Source: an uncultured Rhodocyclaceae bacterium
GTDB taxonomy: Bacteria; Pseudomonadota; Gammaproteobacteria; Burkholderiales; Rhodocyclaceae
Direction: 5' to 3'
Assembly: GCA_907163225.1 (NCBI GenBank)
Contig: OU015322.1
Span: 62,001 to 126,000, forward strand
DNA length: 64,000 bases
Positions 45,642 to 53,947 of the stretch are shown here, piece by piece. The position numbers and the translations under genes are program-made. Numbering within the stretch: position 1 is the stretch's first letter; every line of letters begins with the position of its first letter. Under the pieces are notes generated by a model. The model saw only the letters and a program-made list of their open reading frames with translations, ran no database searches and was not told the DNA's origin.

Positions 45642-45718
45642 ACGCGGAGGCGCAGAGGCGCAGAGAAAAGCGTATAGAGCTTCTCGGGTTTTTCTCCGCG
45701 CCTCTGCGCCTCTGCGTT
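45642..45718. repeat. Large inverted repeat built of GCAGAGGC heptamers
   Basis: Two arms of about 27 bp made of tandem GAGGCGCAGAGGCGCAGAG units face each other around a 25-bp centre, between bioA and the DUF2863 gene. This heptamer-based palindrome is a type of dispersed repeat seen in unrelated bacteria. It could also act as a transcript-end hairpin for the leftward genes. Confidence 0.75.
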
Positions 45719-45740
45719 TCAAGCATGCGGTTCAAGAGGC

Positions 45741-46913
45741 TCAGTGCAGCACTTGCGAATCGGTGGTCGGCTGCTCGGGCATTTCGGCGTGCGCCAGTTC
45801 GGCTTCGCGGTTGGGGAAGAGCGGGGCGCCGCAGTCGTCGCAGAATTCCATGGGGAAATGGTGGTCGAGGAAAAGTACTTCCTTGACGCCGGTTTCGCGC
45901 AGGATCGCTTCGATTTCACCGGCTGCATCGGTCGCCTCGTCTTCAGCGCCGAGCAGCGGCCAGACGATGCCGTGGTAGACCTCGTCACCGGTCGTCGGGC
46001 CGAGGCTGACGCGGTACTCCTCCATCCGGCGGTCGTAGCAGGGGCCGACGACGGCGCGAATGTCTGCCGGCATCAGGCCGAGCATGCTTTGCAGGAAGGC
46101 GACCGAGGCTTTGAGCGAATAGGGGCGCGACAAGCGGTCCGCGTTGCGGCAGGAGGCGTGGTAGGCGTCTGGCAGCAGCGGTTGCCAGGCACAGCCGGTG
46201 AGCAGCGGTTCGAGATTCGGGCTGCCTTGCTTGACCCATTCCTTGAGCGCGGCTTCCTTGTTGCCGTCCTTTTCGTTCCAGCGGAACAGCGGCTTGCCGC
46301 GCGGTACGGCAATAGTGCCGACGATGTAGCGGACGTCGGAGAGGAAGCGGTTGGTTTCGGCCATGCCGGTGATGTCGACCGCCAGGTGCTGGCCGGCCAG
46401 CGCTGCTTCGCCGAGTTGTTTGGTCAGTTGCCAGGTGTCGCAAAAGCTGCGCGGCAACTGGTCGGGGCTGAACAGGAAATCGGCCAGCGCCAGACGGGTA
46501 TCGCCACCGAAAACATGGGCGCCGAGTTGCACGGCCAGCGCCTGCAGCGTGCTCTTGGGCAGCGCGCAGGCGGGGATGGAAAAGCGTGACCAGGCGAGGA
46601 TGGGGGCCGCGAAGAGCTGAATGTCGAATTCCTGCCCCGACGCATCCAGACGGTTGGTTTCGGCCCGCGATTCGACCATGTCTGCCAGTTCGTCGTGGCC
46701 GCGCGGGTTGGCCTCGAACAGGCGGTCGAGCGCGGTGTTGATGTCGTCTTCGGCGCCGTTTTTCAACAGGCTGTCGACGGTCTCGGCCAACTGGGCTTCC
46801 CAGTAATTGTCCTCCAGCTTGCCGCCGGATTCGGAAAGGCCGATGGCCAGACGTTGTAGCTCAGCCGCATCGCGGGAAAGTCGGTCGCGCGAGCCAAAGC
46901 GGGTGCGTTTCAT
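45741..46913 (-). CDS. DUF2863 family protein
   Basis: The 390-residue protein matches the betaproteobacterial DUF2863 family end to end (MKRTRFGSRDRLSRDAAEL, LALGLSESGGK-type start; LDHHFPMEFCDDCGAPLFPN near the end, with a CxxC pair). No biochemical role is known. It is 112 bp upstream of bioA with a large inverted repeat between, so co-transcription is uncertain. Confidence 0.85.
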   Translation of the reverse strand: MKRTRFGSRDRLSRDAAELQRLAIGLSESGGKLEDNYWEAQLAETVDSLLKNGAEDDINTALDRLFEANPRGHDELADMVESRAETNRLDASGQEFDIQLFAAPILAWSRFSIPACALPKSTLQALAVQLGAHVFGGDTRLALADFLFSPDQLPRSFCDTWQLTKQLGEAALAGQHLAVDITGMAETNRFLSDVRYIVGTIAVPRGKPLFRWNEKDGNKEAALKEWVKQGSPNLEPLLTGCAWQPLLPDAYHASCRNADRLSRPYSLKASVAFLQSMLGLMPADIRAVVGPCYDRRMEEYRVSLGPTTGDEVYHGIVWPLLGAEDEATDAAGEIEAILRETGVKEVLFLDHHFPMEFCDDCGAPLFPNREAELAHAEMPEQPTTDSQVLH

Positions 46914-47088
46914 CGGTGTTCCAGAAAATTCAAAGACGGGATTTTACCAGTCGTACGGTTGATCCCCCAGTCCGCCGGGAATTTTGAGAGATTGATCGCC
47001 AGCCGACGGTTGTTGATCGATTTGCGACAGTGCCGCCTGATACGTCGCGGCAGACTGGTCACGCATTCAAACCTGATGGAGAAATGAA

Positions 47089-47271
47089 ATGAAAAGCAAG
47101 CGCTACCACCTCGCCACGCTGGCCGTTCTGGCCTTGGCCTGGGGCGAAGTTCGTTCGGATGAATTTGCCGTTGAGACATCGCGCCAGCTCGATGGCAGCC
47201 TGCCTGCGGCGCACTATGCCAATGCCTTCGGCTGTACCGGGGGCAATGTTTCGACAGTAGCTCCTCGTTGA
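47089..47271 (+). pseudogene. Truncated PEBP (YbhB/YbcL) family protein
   Basis: The 60 residues hold a signal peptide (YHLATLAVLALAWGEVRSDE), then FAVETSRQLDGSLPAAHYANAFGCTGGNVS, which is the N-terminal block of phosphatidylethanolamine-binding proteins. These normally continue SPxLxW for another 120 residues; here the frame turns into TVAPR and stops. GGAG precedes the ATG. This is a 5' remnant of a gene lost by deletion. Confidence 0.65.
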
Positions 47272-47529
47272 AAGGGCAGGTTAGCCCGTGTCGTGATCTG
47301 AGCTGAGCTCAAATTTGATCACTTTGGCACTGTCGGCTTTCTTTACACTCAGCGCTTTGTTGCCAAAGTTTTATTCAAACAAAAATGCCTAACATGATGA
47401 ATAGATGCGATATAGAATATTCCATTTGAGTAAAGGCGCAAGTATTGCTTACTCATCGCCCGTGTGTTGATGACATTTGATGTGTCATCGATCCAGAAAT
47501 CTCAAATTTCTTTTCCAAGGGGAAACTAT

Positions 47530-48072
47530 ATGCAGAATTATCTAATGAAATTCGTTGTGGCCATTTCGGTCTGTTGCTCTGTATTCACAGCCAACGCTAG
47601 TACTGTGTTTACCGTAAACAGCGGAAGCGCTTTTTCAGCCTACGGAATTGACCACCAGTTGTCCTTCGAAATAGCTGTGCCGTTTGGTGGTTCATGCACA
47701 CTCTGTCAAGTGACAAGTCTTACTTATTCAAACACAGCTGGCGGTACCGCAACGGTGGCCGATTTGATTTCTAATCCGCCAGCGTATGGAACTCTGCTTG
47801 ATATTGCATCCGGGGTGATCGTCCCTGATAACGTCAAAGCATTTTTCTGGGACGACAACAACGGCGGATTCTGGGGGTTTTCCGATTTCGCTGATGACGG
47901 ACAATTTGAATTGCTGCAGTGTAGTGATTCAACCTGCACGGGTGGTGGCACAGCTTCGTTTTCGCTGACACAGTTGTCGACGTCTTCAAACAGCGTCCCC
48001 GAGCCCGGCTCACTCGCTCTGCTGGGTATCGCATTTGCCGGACTGGCCGCTGGTCGTCGCAGGAAGTTCTGA
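47530..48072 (+). CDS. PEP-CTERM sorting domain protein
   Basis: The 180-residue protein starts at the ATG at 47530, preceded by AAGGGGAAA. The signal peptide is MKFVVAISVCCSVFTANAS, and the C-terminal sorting motif VPEPGSLALLGIAFAG is followed by LAAGRRRKF. Four cysteines in two pairs (CTLC; CSDSTC) may form disulfides. Surface or matrix export via exosortase is inferred. The region is noticeably AT-richer than its neighbours, suggesting transfer. A terminator follows. Confidence 0.85.
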   Translation: MQNYLMKFVVAISVCCSVFTANASTVFTVNSGSAFSAYGIDHQLSFEIAVPFGGSCTLCQVTSLTYSNTAGGTATVADLISNPPAYGTLLDIASGVIVPDNVKAFFWDDNNGGFWGFSDFADDGQFELLQCSDSTCTGGGTASFSLTQLSTSSNSVPEPGSLALLGIAFAGLAAGRRRKF

Positions 48073-48099
48073 TCCGAGGTATTGCTATTTCTAAGGAAT

Positions 48100-48120
48100 G
48101 GGGGCTGCTGCCCCCTTTCT
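48100..48120 (+). terminator. Terminator of the PEP-CTERM gene
   Basis: GGGGGC-TGCT-GCCCCC followed by TTTCT, 28 bp after the stop codon. Confidence 0.8.
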
Positions 48121-48172
48121 CGTTTACGTTTAATCGTTCTTGGTTATTTATTCCGGGCGTGGCCGGCAACTA

Positions 48173-48412
48173 TTGGCGATGAGCGAGGCGACGCTGCGCC
48201 GCAAGCTTGCCGACGAGGGCGACTGCCTGTCGGGCATTCTCGCCGACGCCCGGCTATCGTTCGCCCTGACGCTGCTGCAAGCGACGACCCAGCCGGTGAC
48301 ACAAATCGCGCTCGCTGTTGGCTATCAGTCGCCGTCGCATTTTACGGTGCGCTTCCGGCGTCGTTTCGGCTTTTCGCCTTCGGCCATCAGGGAGACCGAA
48401 CGCCGCGCCTGA
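48173..48412 (+). pseudogene. AraC-family regulator, C-terminal remnant
   Basis: About 80 residues match the AraC/XylS DNA-binding domain: LAMSEATLRRKLADEG, LLQATTQPVTQIALAVGYQS and HFTVRFRRRFGFSPSAIR. The second helix-turn-helix is complete but the first starts abruptly after unrelated sequence, and the sensing domain is missing. The open frame extends upstream to 48140. Likely a decayed 3' fragment. Confidence 0.75.
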
Positions 48413-48459
48413 ATCGCTTCCGTTAAGATGAAGGTTTGGTTTCGCCAACCTTCGTCGCC

Positions 48460-49230
48460 ATGCTGATTTTTCTCTCCCCCGCCAAGTCTCTTGACTACAA
48501 AACGCCGCCGCAAATCGCTACCTTCACCCAGCCAGCCTGGCTGAAACAGTCGGAAACGCTGATCAAACAGCTGCGCAAGCTGTCGCCGGCCGACATCGCG
48601 AACCTGATGGATCTCTCCGACCCGCTGGCGCTGCTCAATTTCAACCGTTACGCCGACTGGTCGCTGCCCTTTACCCCGGAAAACGCCAAGCAGGCTGTGC
48701 TCGCCTTTGACGGCGACGTCTACGACGGCTTGTCGGCCAAAACCCTGTCGGCCGACGATCTCGAGTTTGCCCAGCAGCAGGTGCGCATCCTGTCCGGCCT
48801 CTACGGCATCCTCAAGCCGCTCGACCTGATGCAGCCCTACCGGCTGGAAATGGGCACCAAGTTTGCCAACAAGGCCGGCAAGGATCTTTACGCCTTCTGG
48901 GGCGAGCGCCTGCTCAAGGCGATCAATGCCGAACTGGCTGAAAAGCCGCGGCCGGTTGCGGTCAACCTGGCTTCCGAGGAATATTTCAAGGCCGCTGTCG
49001 GCGGCAAGATCAAGGGTCAGTTGATCCAGCCCGTGTTCGAGGATTGGAAGAACGGCCAATACAAGATCATCAGTTTCTACGCCAAGCGGGCGCGCGGTTT
49101 GATGACGCGTTACGCCGTGCTCAACCGCTTGACCGAACCGGAGGGCCTCAAGGATTTCGACAGCGACGGCTACGCCTTTGCGCCGGAAGCTTCCGACGAC
49201 AAACGCTGGGTTTTCCGGCGCAGGGAATAA
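48460..49230 (+). CDS. yaaA: Peroxide stress protein YaaA
   Basis: The 256-residue protein (start at [13 protein letters not shown]) has family signatures [21 protein letters not shown] and [11 protein letters not shown]-like, with [21 protein letters not shown]. YaaA lowers free iron under hydrogen peroxide stress in E. coli. The frame continues upstream to 48436 but homology starts at 48460. It follows the AraC remnant closely. Confidence 0.95.
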   Translation: MLIFLSPAKSLDYKTPPQIATFTQPAWLKQSETLIKQLRKLSPADIANLMDLSDPLALLNFNRYADWSLPFTPENAKQAVLAFDGDVYDGLSAKTLSADDLEFAQQQVRILSGLYGILKPLDLMQPYRLEMGTKFANKAGKDLYAFWGERLLKAINAELAEKPRPVAVNLASEEYFKAAVGGKIKGQLIQPVFEDWKNGQYKIISFYAKRARGLMTRYAVLNRLTEPEGLKDFDSDGYAFAPEASDDKRWVFRRRE

Positions 49231-49326
49231 CGCAGAACCGATTGGCGACGGCGCTTACATCATTGAAAACTAGGCAGCCAGCTCTAACCCGTTCAGCAAT
49301 GGCTGGTTTGTAGGGGCAGGTAATTT

Positions 49327-49357
49327 GAAATTTCGGGCTTTTTTCCGGTTGACCGCG
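49327..49357 (-). repeat. Dispersed motif, copy 13
   Basis: CGCGGTCAACCGGAAAAAAG then CCCGAAATTTC; in the yaaA/PIN convergent gap. Confidence 0.85.
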
Positions 49358-49387
49358 ACATTCGCAAATCCCCGGTTTTAATTCAAG

Positions 49388-49807
49388 CTAACCCGTCAGC
49401 AGGCCGCATGCCGCCGCCGGCTTGACGATCTGAAACCCCAGCGTCGTCCGCCCACGCAGGCAGAGCAGCGCCTTGTCCTTGCTGACCAGCAAATTGGCGC
49501 CACAACGGGCGGCGAGTTCGAGAAATTTTTGGTCGTCCCTGTCCTTGCAACGCGGCAATTTCGGCGCTTCGCCTTCCGGGAAAACCTGGACCAGGGCGCT
49601 GTAGCGGGCGTAGCGCTCGGCCATCATGTCCGGCGTCAGCTTGAGTTGCGGGTAGGTCAGCACGCGCTGCAGTTCGTCCAGCGTTCGCGCATCGACAAAG
49701 CACTCGATTTTCCCGGCCTCCAGCGCGGCCATGATCGGCACGGCATCGGCATTGCCCCAGTGGAAAAGATCGAGGACGACGTTGGTGTCGAGAACTAAGC
49801 GCAGCAT
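49388..49807 (-). CDS. PIN-domain protein (putative toxin-type ribonuclease)
   Basis: The 139-residue PIN domain has acidic residues at LVLDTNVVLDL (Asp6), DARTLDELQRVL and KDRDDQKFLELA (DxxD). It belongs to the PIN-family group annotated as putative toxin components. I see no antitoxin ORF next to it: yaaA is convergent and dusC divergent. The ATG at 49807 is preferred over the longer frame to 49867, which overlaps dusC. Confidence 0.8.
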   Translation of the reverse strand: MLRLVLDTNVVLDLFHWGNADAVPIMAALEAGKIECFVDARTLDELQRVLTYPQLKLTPDMMAERYARYSALVQVFPEGEAPKLPRCKDRDDQKFLELAARCGANLLVSKDKALLCLRGRTTLGFQIVKPAAACGLLTG

Positions 49808-49856
49808 GACGCGGATTATAATGCGCGCCTCCTCAACGCCTTGCCCGGAATAACCG

Positions 49857-50816
49857 ATGTCCCGCATTCTTCTTGCCCCGATGGAAGGGCTCGCCGACGA
49901 TCTGCTGCGCGGCGTGCTGACCGACCTCGGCGGTTACGACTGGGGGATTTGCGAATTCGTCCGTGTCTCCAACACGCTTCTGCCGGCCAAGACCTACGAG
50001 CGGATTTGTCCGGAGCTGCTGAACGGCAGCAAGACCCGAACCGGGACGCCGATGCGCGTGCAACTGCTCGGCTCCGACCCGCATTTCATGGCTGAAAATG
50101 CCCGCCGGCTGGTGAGCCTCAATCCGGCTGGCGTCGATATCAATTTCGGCTGCCCGGCGCCGACCGTGTTTCGCCATCGCGGTGGTTCGGCCCTGCTCGG
50201 CGAGCCGGAGCTCTTGAACGAAATCACCAGCGCCGTGCGCGCCGTGGTTCCGGCCCATATTCCTTTCACCGCCAAGATGCGTCTCGGCATCGACGACACC
50301 AGCCGGGCGGTCGATTGCGCCCAGGCGCTGCAAGCCGCCGGCATCGACGAACTGATCGTGCACGGCCGTACCAAGGTTGACGGCTACCGTCCGCCAGCGC
50401 GCTGGGAATGGATCGACCGGGTGCGCGCCGCCATCGCAATTCCGCTGATCGCCAACGGCGAGGTATGGACGGTGGAAGACTTTCGCAATTGCCAGCAGGC
50501 GACTGGTTGTGCCGACATCATGATTGGCCGCGGCGCGGTTGCCGATCCGCTGCTGGCCCGGCGCGTTCGCGGCGAAGAAACCGGTGGCTGGGCGGAAATT
50601 CTGCCGAGCGTGGCGACCTACTGGCTGGGCGTGCGCAATAAAGTCGTGCCGGTGCATGCCGGCGGCCGGCTCAAGCAATGGCTGGCGATGATGCGGCGAA
50701 ATTATCCGGAGGCCGAGGTGCTATACGAGCGTTTGCGCACGATCAAGGGGGCGGCCGACATCGACGCGGCGATGATCGCCGAAGGCCTCGTGACTCAAGC
50801 GCAACTGGCGGCATGA
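49857..50816 (+). CDS. dusC: tRNA-dihydrouridine(16) synthase
   Basis: The 319-residue flavoenzyme has APMEGLADDLLR, the catalytic cysteine in GVDINFGCPAP, FTAKMRLGIDD and the DusC-type IVHGRTKVDGYRPPARWEWI. It reduces U16 in tRNA. The end overlaps the next ORF start by 4 bp. It is divergent from the PIN gene with 49 bp between. Confidence 0.93.
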   Translation: MSRILLAPMEGLADDLLRGVLTDLGGYDWGICEFVRVSNTLLPAKTYERICPELLNGSKTRTGTPMRVQLLGSDPHFMAENARRLVSLNPAGVDINFGCPAPTVFRHRGGSALLGEPELLNEITSAVRAVVPAHIPFTAKMRLGIDDTSRAVDCAQALQAAGIDELIVHGRTKVDGYRPPARWEWIDRVRAAIAIPLIANGEVWTVEDFRNCQQATGCADIMIGRGAVADPLLARRVRGEETGGWAEILPSVATYWLGVRNKVVPVHAGGRLKQWLAMMRRNYPEAEVLYERLRTIKGAADIDAAMIAEGLVTQAQLAA

Positions 50817-51493
50817 TGGACGGCGCGATGACCGGAAATTCCCGCTTCATTTCCAGCGCCCAGGACGGGCCGCATGCCGATCTGGAGGCGCTGGTGCGCC
50901 GGCATATGGCGCATCCGTTCAGGAAGCCGGTGGCCGATTACAACCGCGAAGCGCTGGCCGTGGCGCTGGCGGCGCGTGACGCCTGGAGTCCGCAGGCGCC
51001 GCTGATCCTTGATGCCGGCTGCGGCGTTGGTTGGAGCACGCAGCGCATCGCAGAGACTTTTCCGGATCATTTCGTGATTGGCGTTGATCAGTCGCTCGAC
51101 CGCATCAGTCGCGGCAAACCCTTGCCGATGCCTGCTAATGCGCTCTTGGTCCGGGCCGATCTGGTTGATTTCTGGCGCCTGCTGGCCGAAAGCGGTATCC
51201 GCCTCGCCCGCCATTACAACCTCTACCCGAACCCGTGGCCGAAGATCGGCCATCTGGCCCGACGCTGGCAAGGCCATGCCGTGTTTCCGGTGTGGCGCGA
51301 ACTGGGCGGCGAAGTGGAGTGCCGCAGCAACTGGCGCATCTATATTGAAGAAATGGCCCAGGCGCTGAGCCTGCTCAGCGGTCAACAGGTGGTCGCCGAA
51401 CCGTGGCAGACCAACGACCCGATGACGCCTTTCGAAAAGAAATACCTCGCCTCCGGCCACGAACTGTGGCGCTGCCGGGTCAGCCTGCCATGA
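50813..51493 (+). CDS. TrmB-like SAM-dependent methyltransferase
   Basis: The protein has 226 residues from an ATG overlapping the dusC stop. The SAM motif is LILDAGCGVGWSTQRIAE with FVIGVDQSLDRISR. NLYPNPWPKIGHLARRW aligns with the PDPWPKxRHxKRR motif of tRNA (m7G46) methyltransferase TrmB. The C-terminal PWQTNDPMTPFEKKYLASGH corresponds to the TrmB TxFExK motif. tRNA methylation is likely, in keeping with the dusC neighbour, but this is a divergent branch rather than canonical TrmB. Confidence 0.8.
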   Translation: MMDGAMTGNSRFISSAQDGPHADLEALVRRHMAHPFRKPVADYNREALAVALAARDAWSPQAPLILDAGCGVGWSTQRIAETFPDHFVIGVDQSLDRISRGKPLPMPANALLVRADLVDFWRLLAESGIRLARHYNLYPNPWPKIGHLARRWQGHAVFPVWRELGGEVECRSNWRIYIEEMAQALSLLSGQQVVAEPWQTNDPMTPFEKKYLASGHELWRCRVSLP

Positions 51494-51804
51494 GCGTCTG
51501 CCAGACCTGCGGCGCCTGCTGCGCCAGCCTGCGCGTCGATTTCCACCCGGCCGAGCTGGCCGGCGGCGCCTTCGCCTGGGGGCAGGGCGTGCCGGTCGAA
51601 ATGACGGTGCCGGTCACGCCGGCCATCGTCCGCCTGTGCGGCACCGACGCCAGCCCGCCGCGCTGCGTGGCGCTGGCCGGCGAGGTCGGCGTGGCGGTGC
51701 AATGTACGATCTACGACGTTCGCCCATCGCCCTGCCGCGAATTCGACACTGAGCACGCCGCCTGCAACAAGGCGCGCCAGCGCTGCGGGTTGGCGCCTTT
51801 GTAG
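51490..51804 (+). CDS. YkgJ-type cysteine-cluster protein
   Basis: The 104-residue protein has the YkgJ/UPF0153 cysteine motifs CQTCGACCAS at the N-terminus, then CTIYDVRPSPCREFD and ACNKARQRCG. Such proteins are annotated as zinc- or iron-chelating. The start overlaps the upstream methyltransferase by 4 bp, so dusC, the methyltransferase and this gene form a tightly coupled trio. Confidence 0.88.
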   Translation: MSVCQTCGACCASLRVDFHPAELAGGAFAWGQGVPVEMTVPVTPAIVRLCGTDASPPRCVALAGEVGVAVQCTIYDVRPSPCREFDTEHAACNKARQRCGLAPL

Positions 51805-52014
51805 GTTCCGGAAGTCGGGTCCGCTCGAAGAATGATGGGATAACCAATGGCCGAATCAGAAACCAGAGCTCTGAGTCCCAAATTGAACAGACGAGCTTTA
51901 GCGCTGTGACGTCCACGACCGGAGTTCAAGTAGTGCATCTCTGGTCGATCAGAAACTCAAGCATCCACTTTGCTACGGCATCATTGTGCAGAGTTATCGC
52001 GGCAATAGGGATGG

Positions 52015-52072
52015 GCCCAACGTTAGGCGAAGCGCGGCGGAGTAGGTGTCGGCTGGATAGCTTTGTTAGGGC
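52015..52072 (-). repeat. attC-like recombination site of an integron cassette
   Basis: The stretch is bounded by GCCCAAC (52015-52021, matching RYYYAAC) and GTTAGGGC (52065-52072). An additional GTTAGGC lies next to the first, and an imperfect central stem (AGCGCGGCG / GTGTCGGCT) lies between. Length is 58 bp. The adjoining gene reads into it and ends KAIQPTPTPPRFA, the tail often produced when a cassette ORF runs into its attC. No integrase gene is in the window. Confidence 0.65.
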
Positions 52073-52673
52073 TATTCACTGCTAATGTTCCTTGTACCCG
52101 GTCCAGCTTCATTCTGACGATATCAACCGTCTCTGGAAGAATTTTCCGGAGGATGGTCGCTTGGTCTTCGCTAACAAGCGGCCCAAGAAGGATCCGTTCA
52201 ACCGGCATGGGGAGGGTAAAGAACTGCCCTTCAATGACTATCCGATACTCCTCTTCATATGCCCACTCTTCGCCCTTGCCGTTGAAGAGATGCCGCATGT
52301 CCTCTTTCGTCAGAAGCTTATCTGTAAATATAGATGAAAACGGCGTATAGATCACCTTAGTCAAATCTTCGTGACCATCTGGAATTTCGACCTCAATGAC
52401 GACTCCCTTGTGCCCATCTGCGTAGTGGGACCACATAAGGAAGTTTGTGGGATCAGCAGAGAGGGATGCCACACGATATGTATCCTTGGCTTTTTCAATC
52501 CGAGAAGCGATTAGCGATTCAAGCCTATCGCTCTTCTCTCCAAGGTAGATCTCATAACGCCCTTCCAGCGGATCATTCAATTCCCACCAGTGGGCGCAGT
52601 AGAGCCTCTGGTTCACAACGATGTCCAACGTGTGCCAAAGGTTGGCGAGCGATTTGTATTTATAGATCTTCAC
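52023..52673 (-). CDS. DUF2971 family protein on an integron-type gene cassette
   Basis: The 216-residue protein shows DUF2971 features: IYKYKSLANLWHTLDIVV, RLYCAHWWELNDPLEGRYE, VASLSADPTNFLMWSHYADG and GVVIEVEIP. The family is common in mobile and defence-associated contexts but has no proven activity. The last 15 residues are encoded by an attC-like site. Composition is AT-richer than neighbours, with rare codons (ATA, AGA), fitting acquisition as a cassette. Confidence 0.85.
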   Translation of the reverse strand: MKIYKYKSLANLWHTLDIVVNQRLYCAHWWELNDPLEGRYEIYLGEKSDRLESLIASRIEKAKDTYRVASLSADPTNFLMWSHYADGHKGVVIEVEIPDGHEDLTKVIYTPFSSIFTDKLLTKEDMRHLFNGKGEEWAYEEEYRIVIEGQFFTLPMPVERILLGPLVSEDQATILRKILPETVDIVRMKLDRVQGTLAVNSPNKAIQPTPTPPRFA

Positions 52674-52774
52674 GCCAGCACGTTAGCATAATCCAGCGCT
52701 CGAACGGTTGCTATGGCCAATTTTCCCCAATGGCCGGTTGTGGCCGAAGGCGGAAACCAGCGGCAATTTCGCGC

Positions 52775-53947
52775 TTACTTCGACAAGCTCCGCATCGCTC
52801 GCTCCAGTCCATCGATGGTCAGCGGAAACATGCGTTTGCCGAGCAATTGCTCGATCATCTGAATCGACTGCGTATATCCCCAGTGCGCTTCCTGCTGCGG
52901 GTTGAGCCAGGCGGCGTGGGGCCAGGTGGCGAGCAGGCGTTCGAGCCAGACGGCGCCGGCTTCTTCGTTCCAGTGTTCGACGCTGCCGCCGGGGCGGGCG
53001 ATTTCGTAGGGGCTCATGCTGGCATCGCCGACGAAGACGAGCTTGTAGTCGGGGCCGTAGGTGTGGATGACGTCCCAGGTCGACAGTTTTTCGTCGTGGC
53101 GGCGGCGATTGTCCTTCCACACGCCTTCGTAGACGCAGTTGTGGAAGTAGAAGTGTTCGAGATGCTTGAACTCGGCGCGGGCGGCGGAGAACAGCTCCTC
53201 GCAGGCCTGGATGTGGTCGTCCATCGAGCCGCCGATGTCGAGGAAGAGCAGCACCTTGACGGCGTTGTGGCGTTCAGGCCGCAGGTGCAGGTCGAGCCAG
53301 CCGCCGTTGCGGGCGGTGCCGGCGATGGTGCCGTCGAGGTCGAGTTCGGTGGCTGCGCCTTTGCGGGCAAAGCGGCGTAGCCGGCGCAGGGCGACCTTGA
53401 TGTTGCGCACGCCGAGATCGAGTGTGTCGTCGAGGTTGCGGAATTCGCGCTGGTCCCAGACCTTGATGGCCGTCCGATTGCCGACCGATTCGCCGCCAAT
53501 GCGCACGCCTTCCGGGTTGTAGCCGCCGTGGCCGTAGGGCGAGGTGCCGGCGGTGCCGATCCACTTGCTGCCGCCGGCGTGGCGTTCCTTCTGCTCGGCC
53601 AGCCGTTCTTTCAGTTGCTCGAAAATTTTCTCATAGCTGAGTTTCTGCAGCTTGAGGCGGTCGGCTTCGGAAAGGTGCTTGCGGGCGGCGAGTTCCAGCC
53701 ATTCTTCCGGCACTTCCGGCGCGAAGCCGGGCAGGGCTTCGATGCCGCGAAAATACTCGCCGAAGGCGCGGTCGAAGCGGTCGTAGAGGGATTCATCCTT
53801 GACCAGCAGGGCGCGCGACAGGAGATAGAAATCATCGAGGCTGCCGCTGACCAGCCGCGCCTCCAGCGCTTCGAGCAGGGCCAGCAGTTCGTTGGTGGAA
53901 ACCGGCAGCTGGCGTGATTTCAGATGCAGGAAGAAATCGACGAGCAT
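52775..53947 (-). CDS. VWA (CoxE-like) domain protein
   Basis: The 390-residue protein has an N-terminal helical region, a Gly-rich middle (GTSPYGHGGYNPEG) and a C-terminal von Willebrand A fold with MIDAS DIGGSMDD and FVGDASMSPYE. It directly abuts a MoxR ATPase gene (stop and start adjacent), the usual MoxR/VWA pair thought to remodel or insert metal into a partner enzyme. The partner is not adjacent. Confidence 0.88.
   Translation of the reverse strand: MLVDFFLHLKSRQLPVSTNELLALLEALEARLVSGSLDDFYLLSRALLVKDESLYDRFDRAFGEYFRGIEALPGFAPEVPEEWLELAARKHLSEADRLKLQKLSYEKIFEQLKERLAEQKERHAGGSKWIGTAGTSPYGHGGYNPEGVRIGGESVGNRTAIKVWDQREFRNLDDTLDLGVRNIKVALRRLRRFARKGAATELDLDGTIAGTARNGGWLDLHLRPERHNAVKVLLFLDIGGSMDDHIQACEELFSAARAEFKHLEHFYFHNCVYEGVWKDNRRRHDEKLSTWDVIHTYGPDYKLVFVGDASMSPYEIARPGGSVEHWNEEAGAVWLERLLATWPHAAWLNPQQEAHWGYTQSIQMIEQLLGKRMFPLTIDGLERAMRSLSK

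Noticed and set aside
48957-48972. GCGGTCAACCTGG in yaaA
   Set aside because: The residues AVNLAS are conserved in the YaaA family, so protein conservation explains it.
49388-49807. Toxin-antitoxin module around the PIN protein
   Set aside because: No antitoxin-sized ORF lies next to it on the same strand, so only a PIN protein is claimed.
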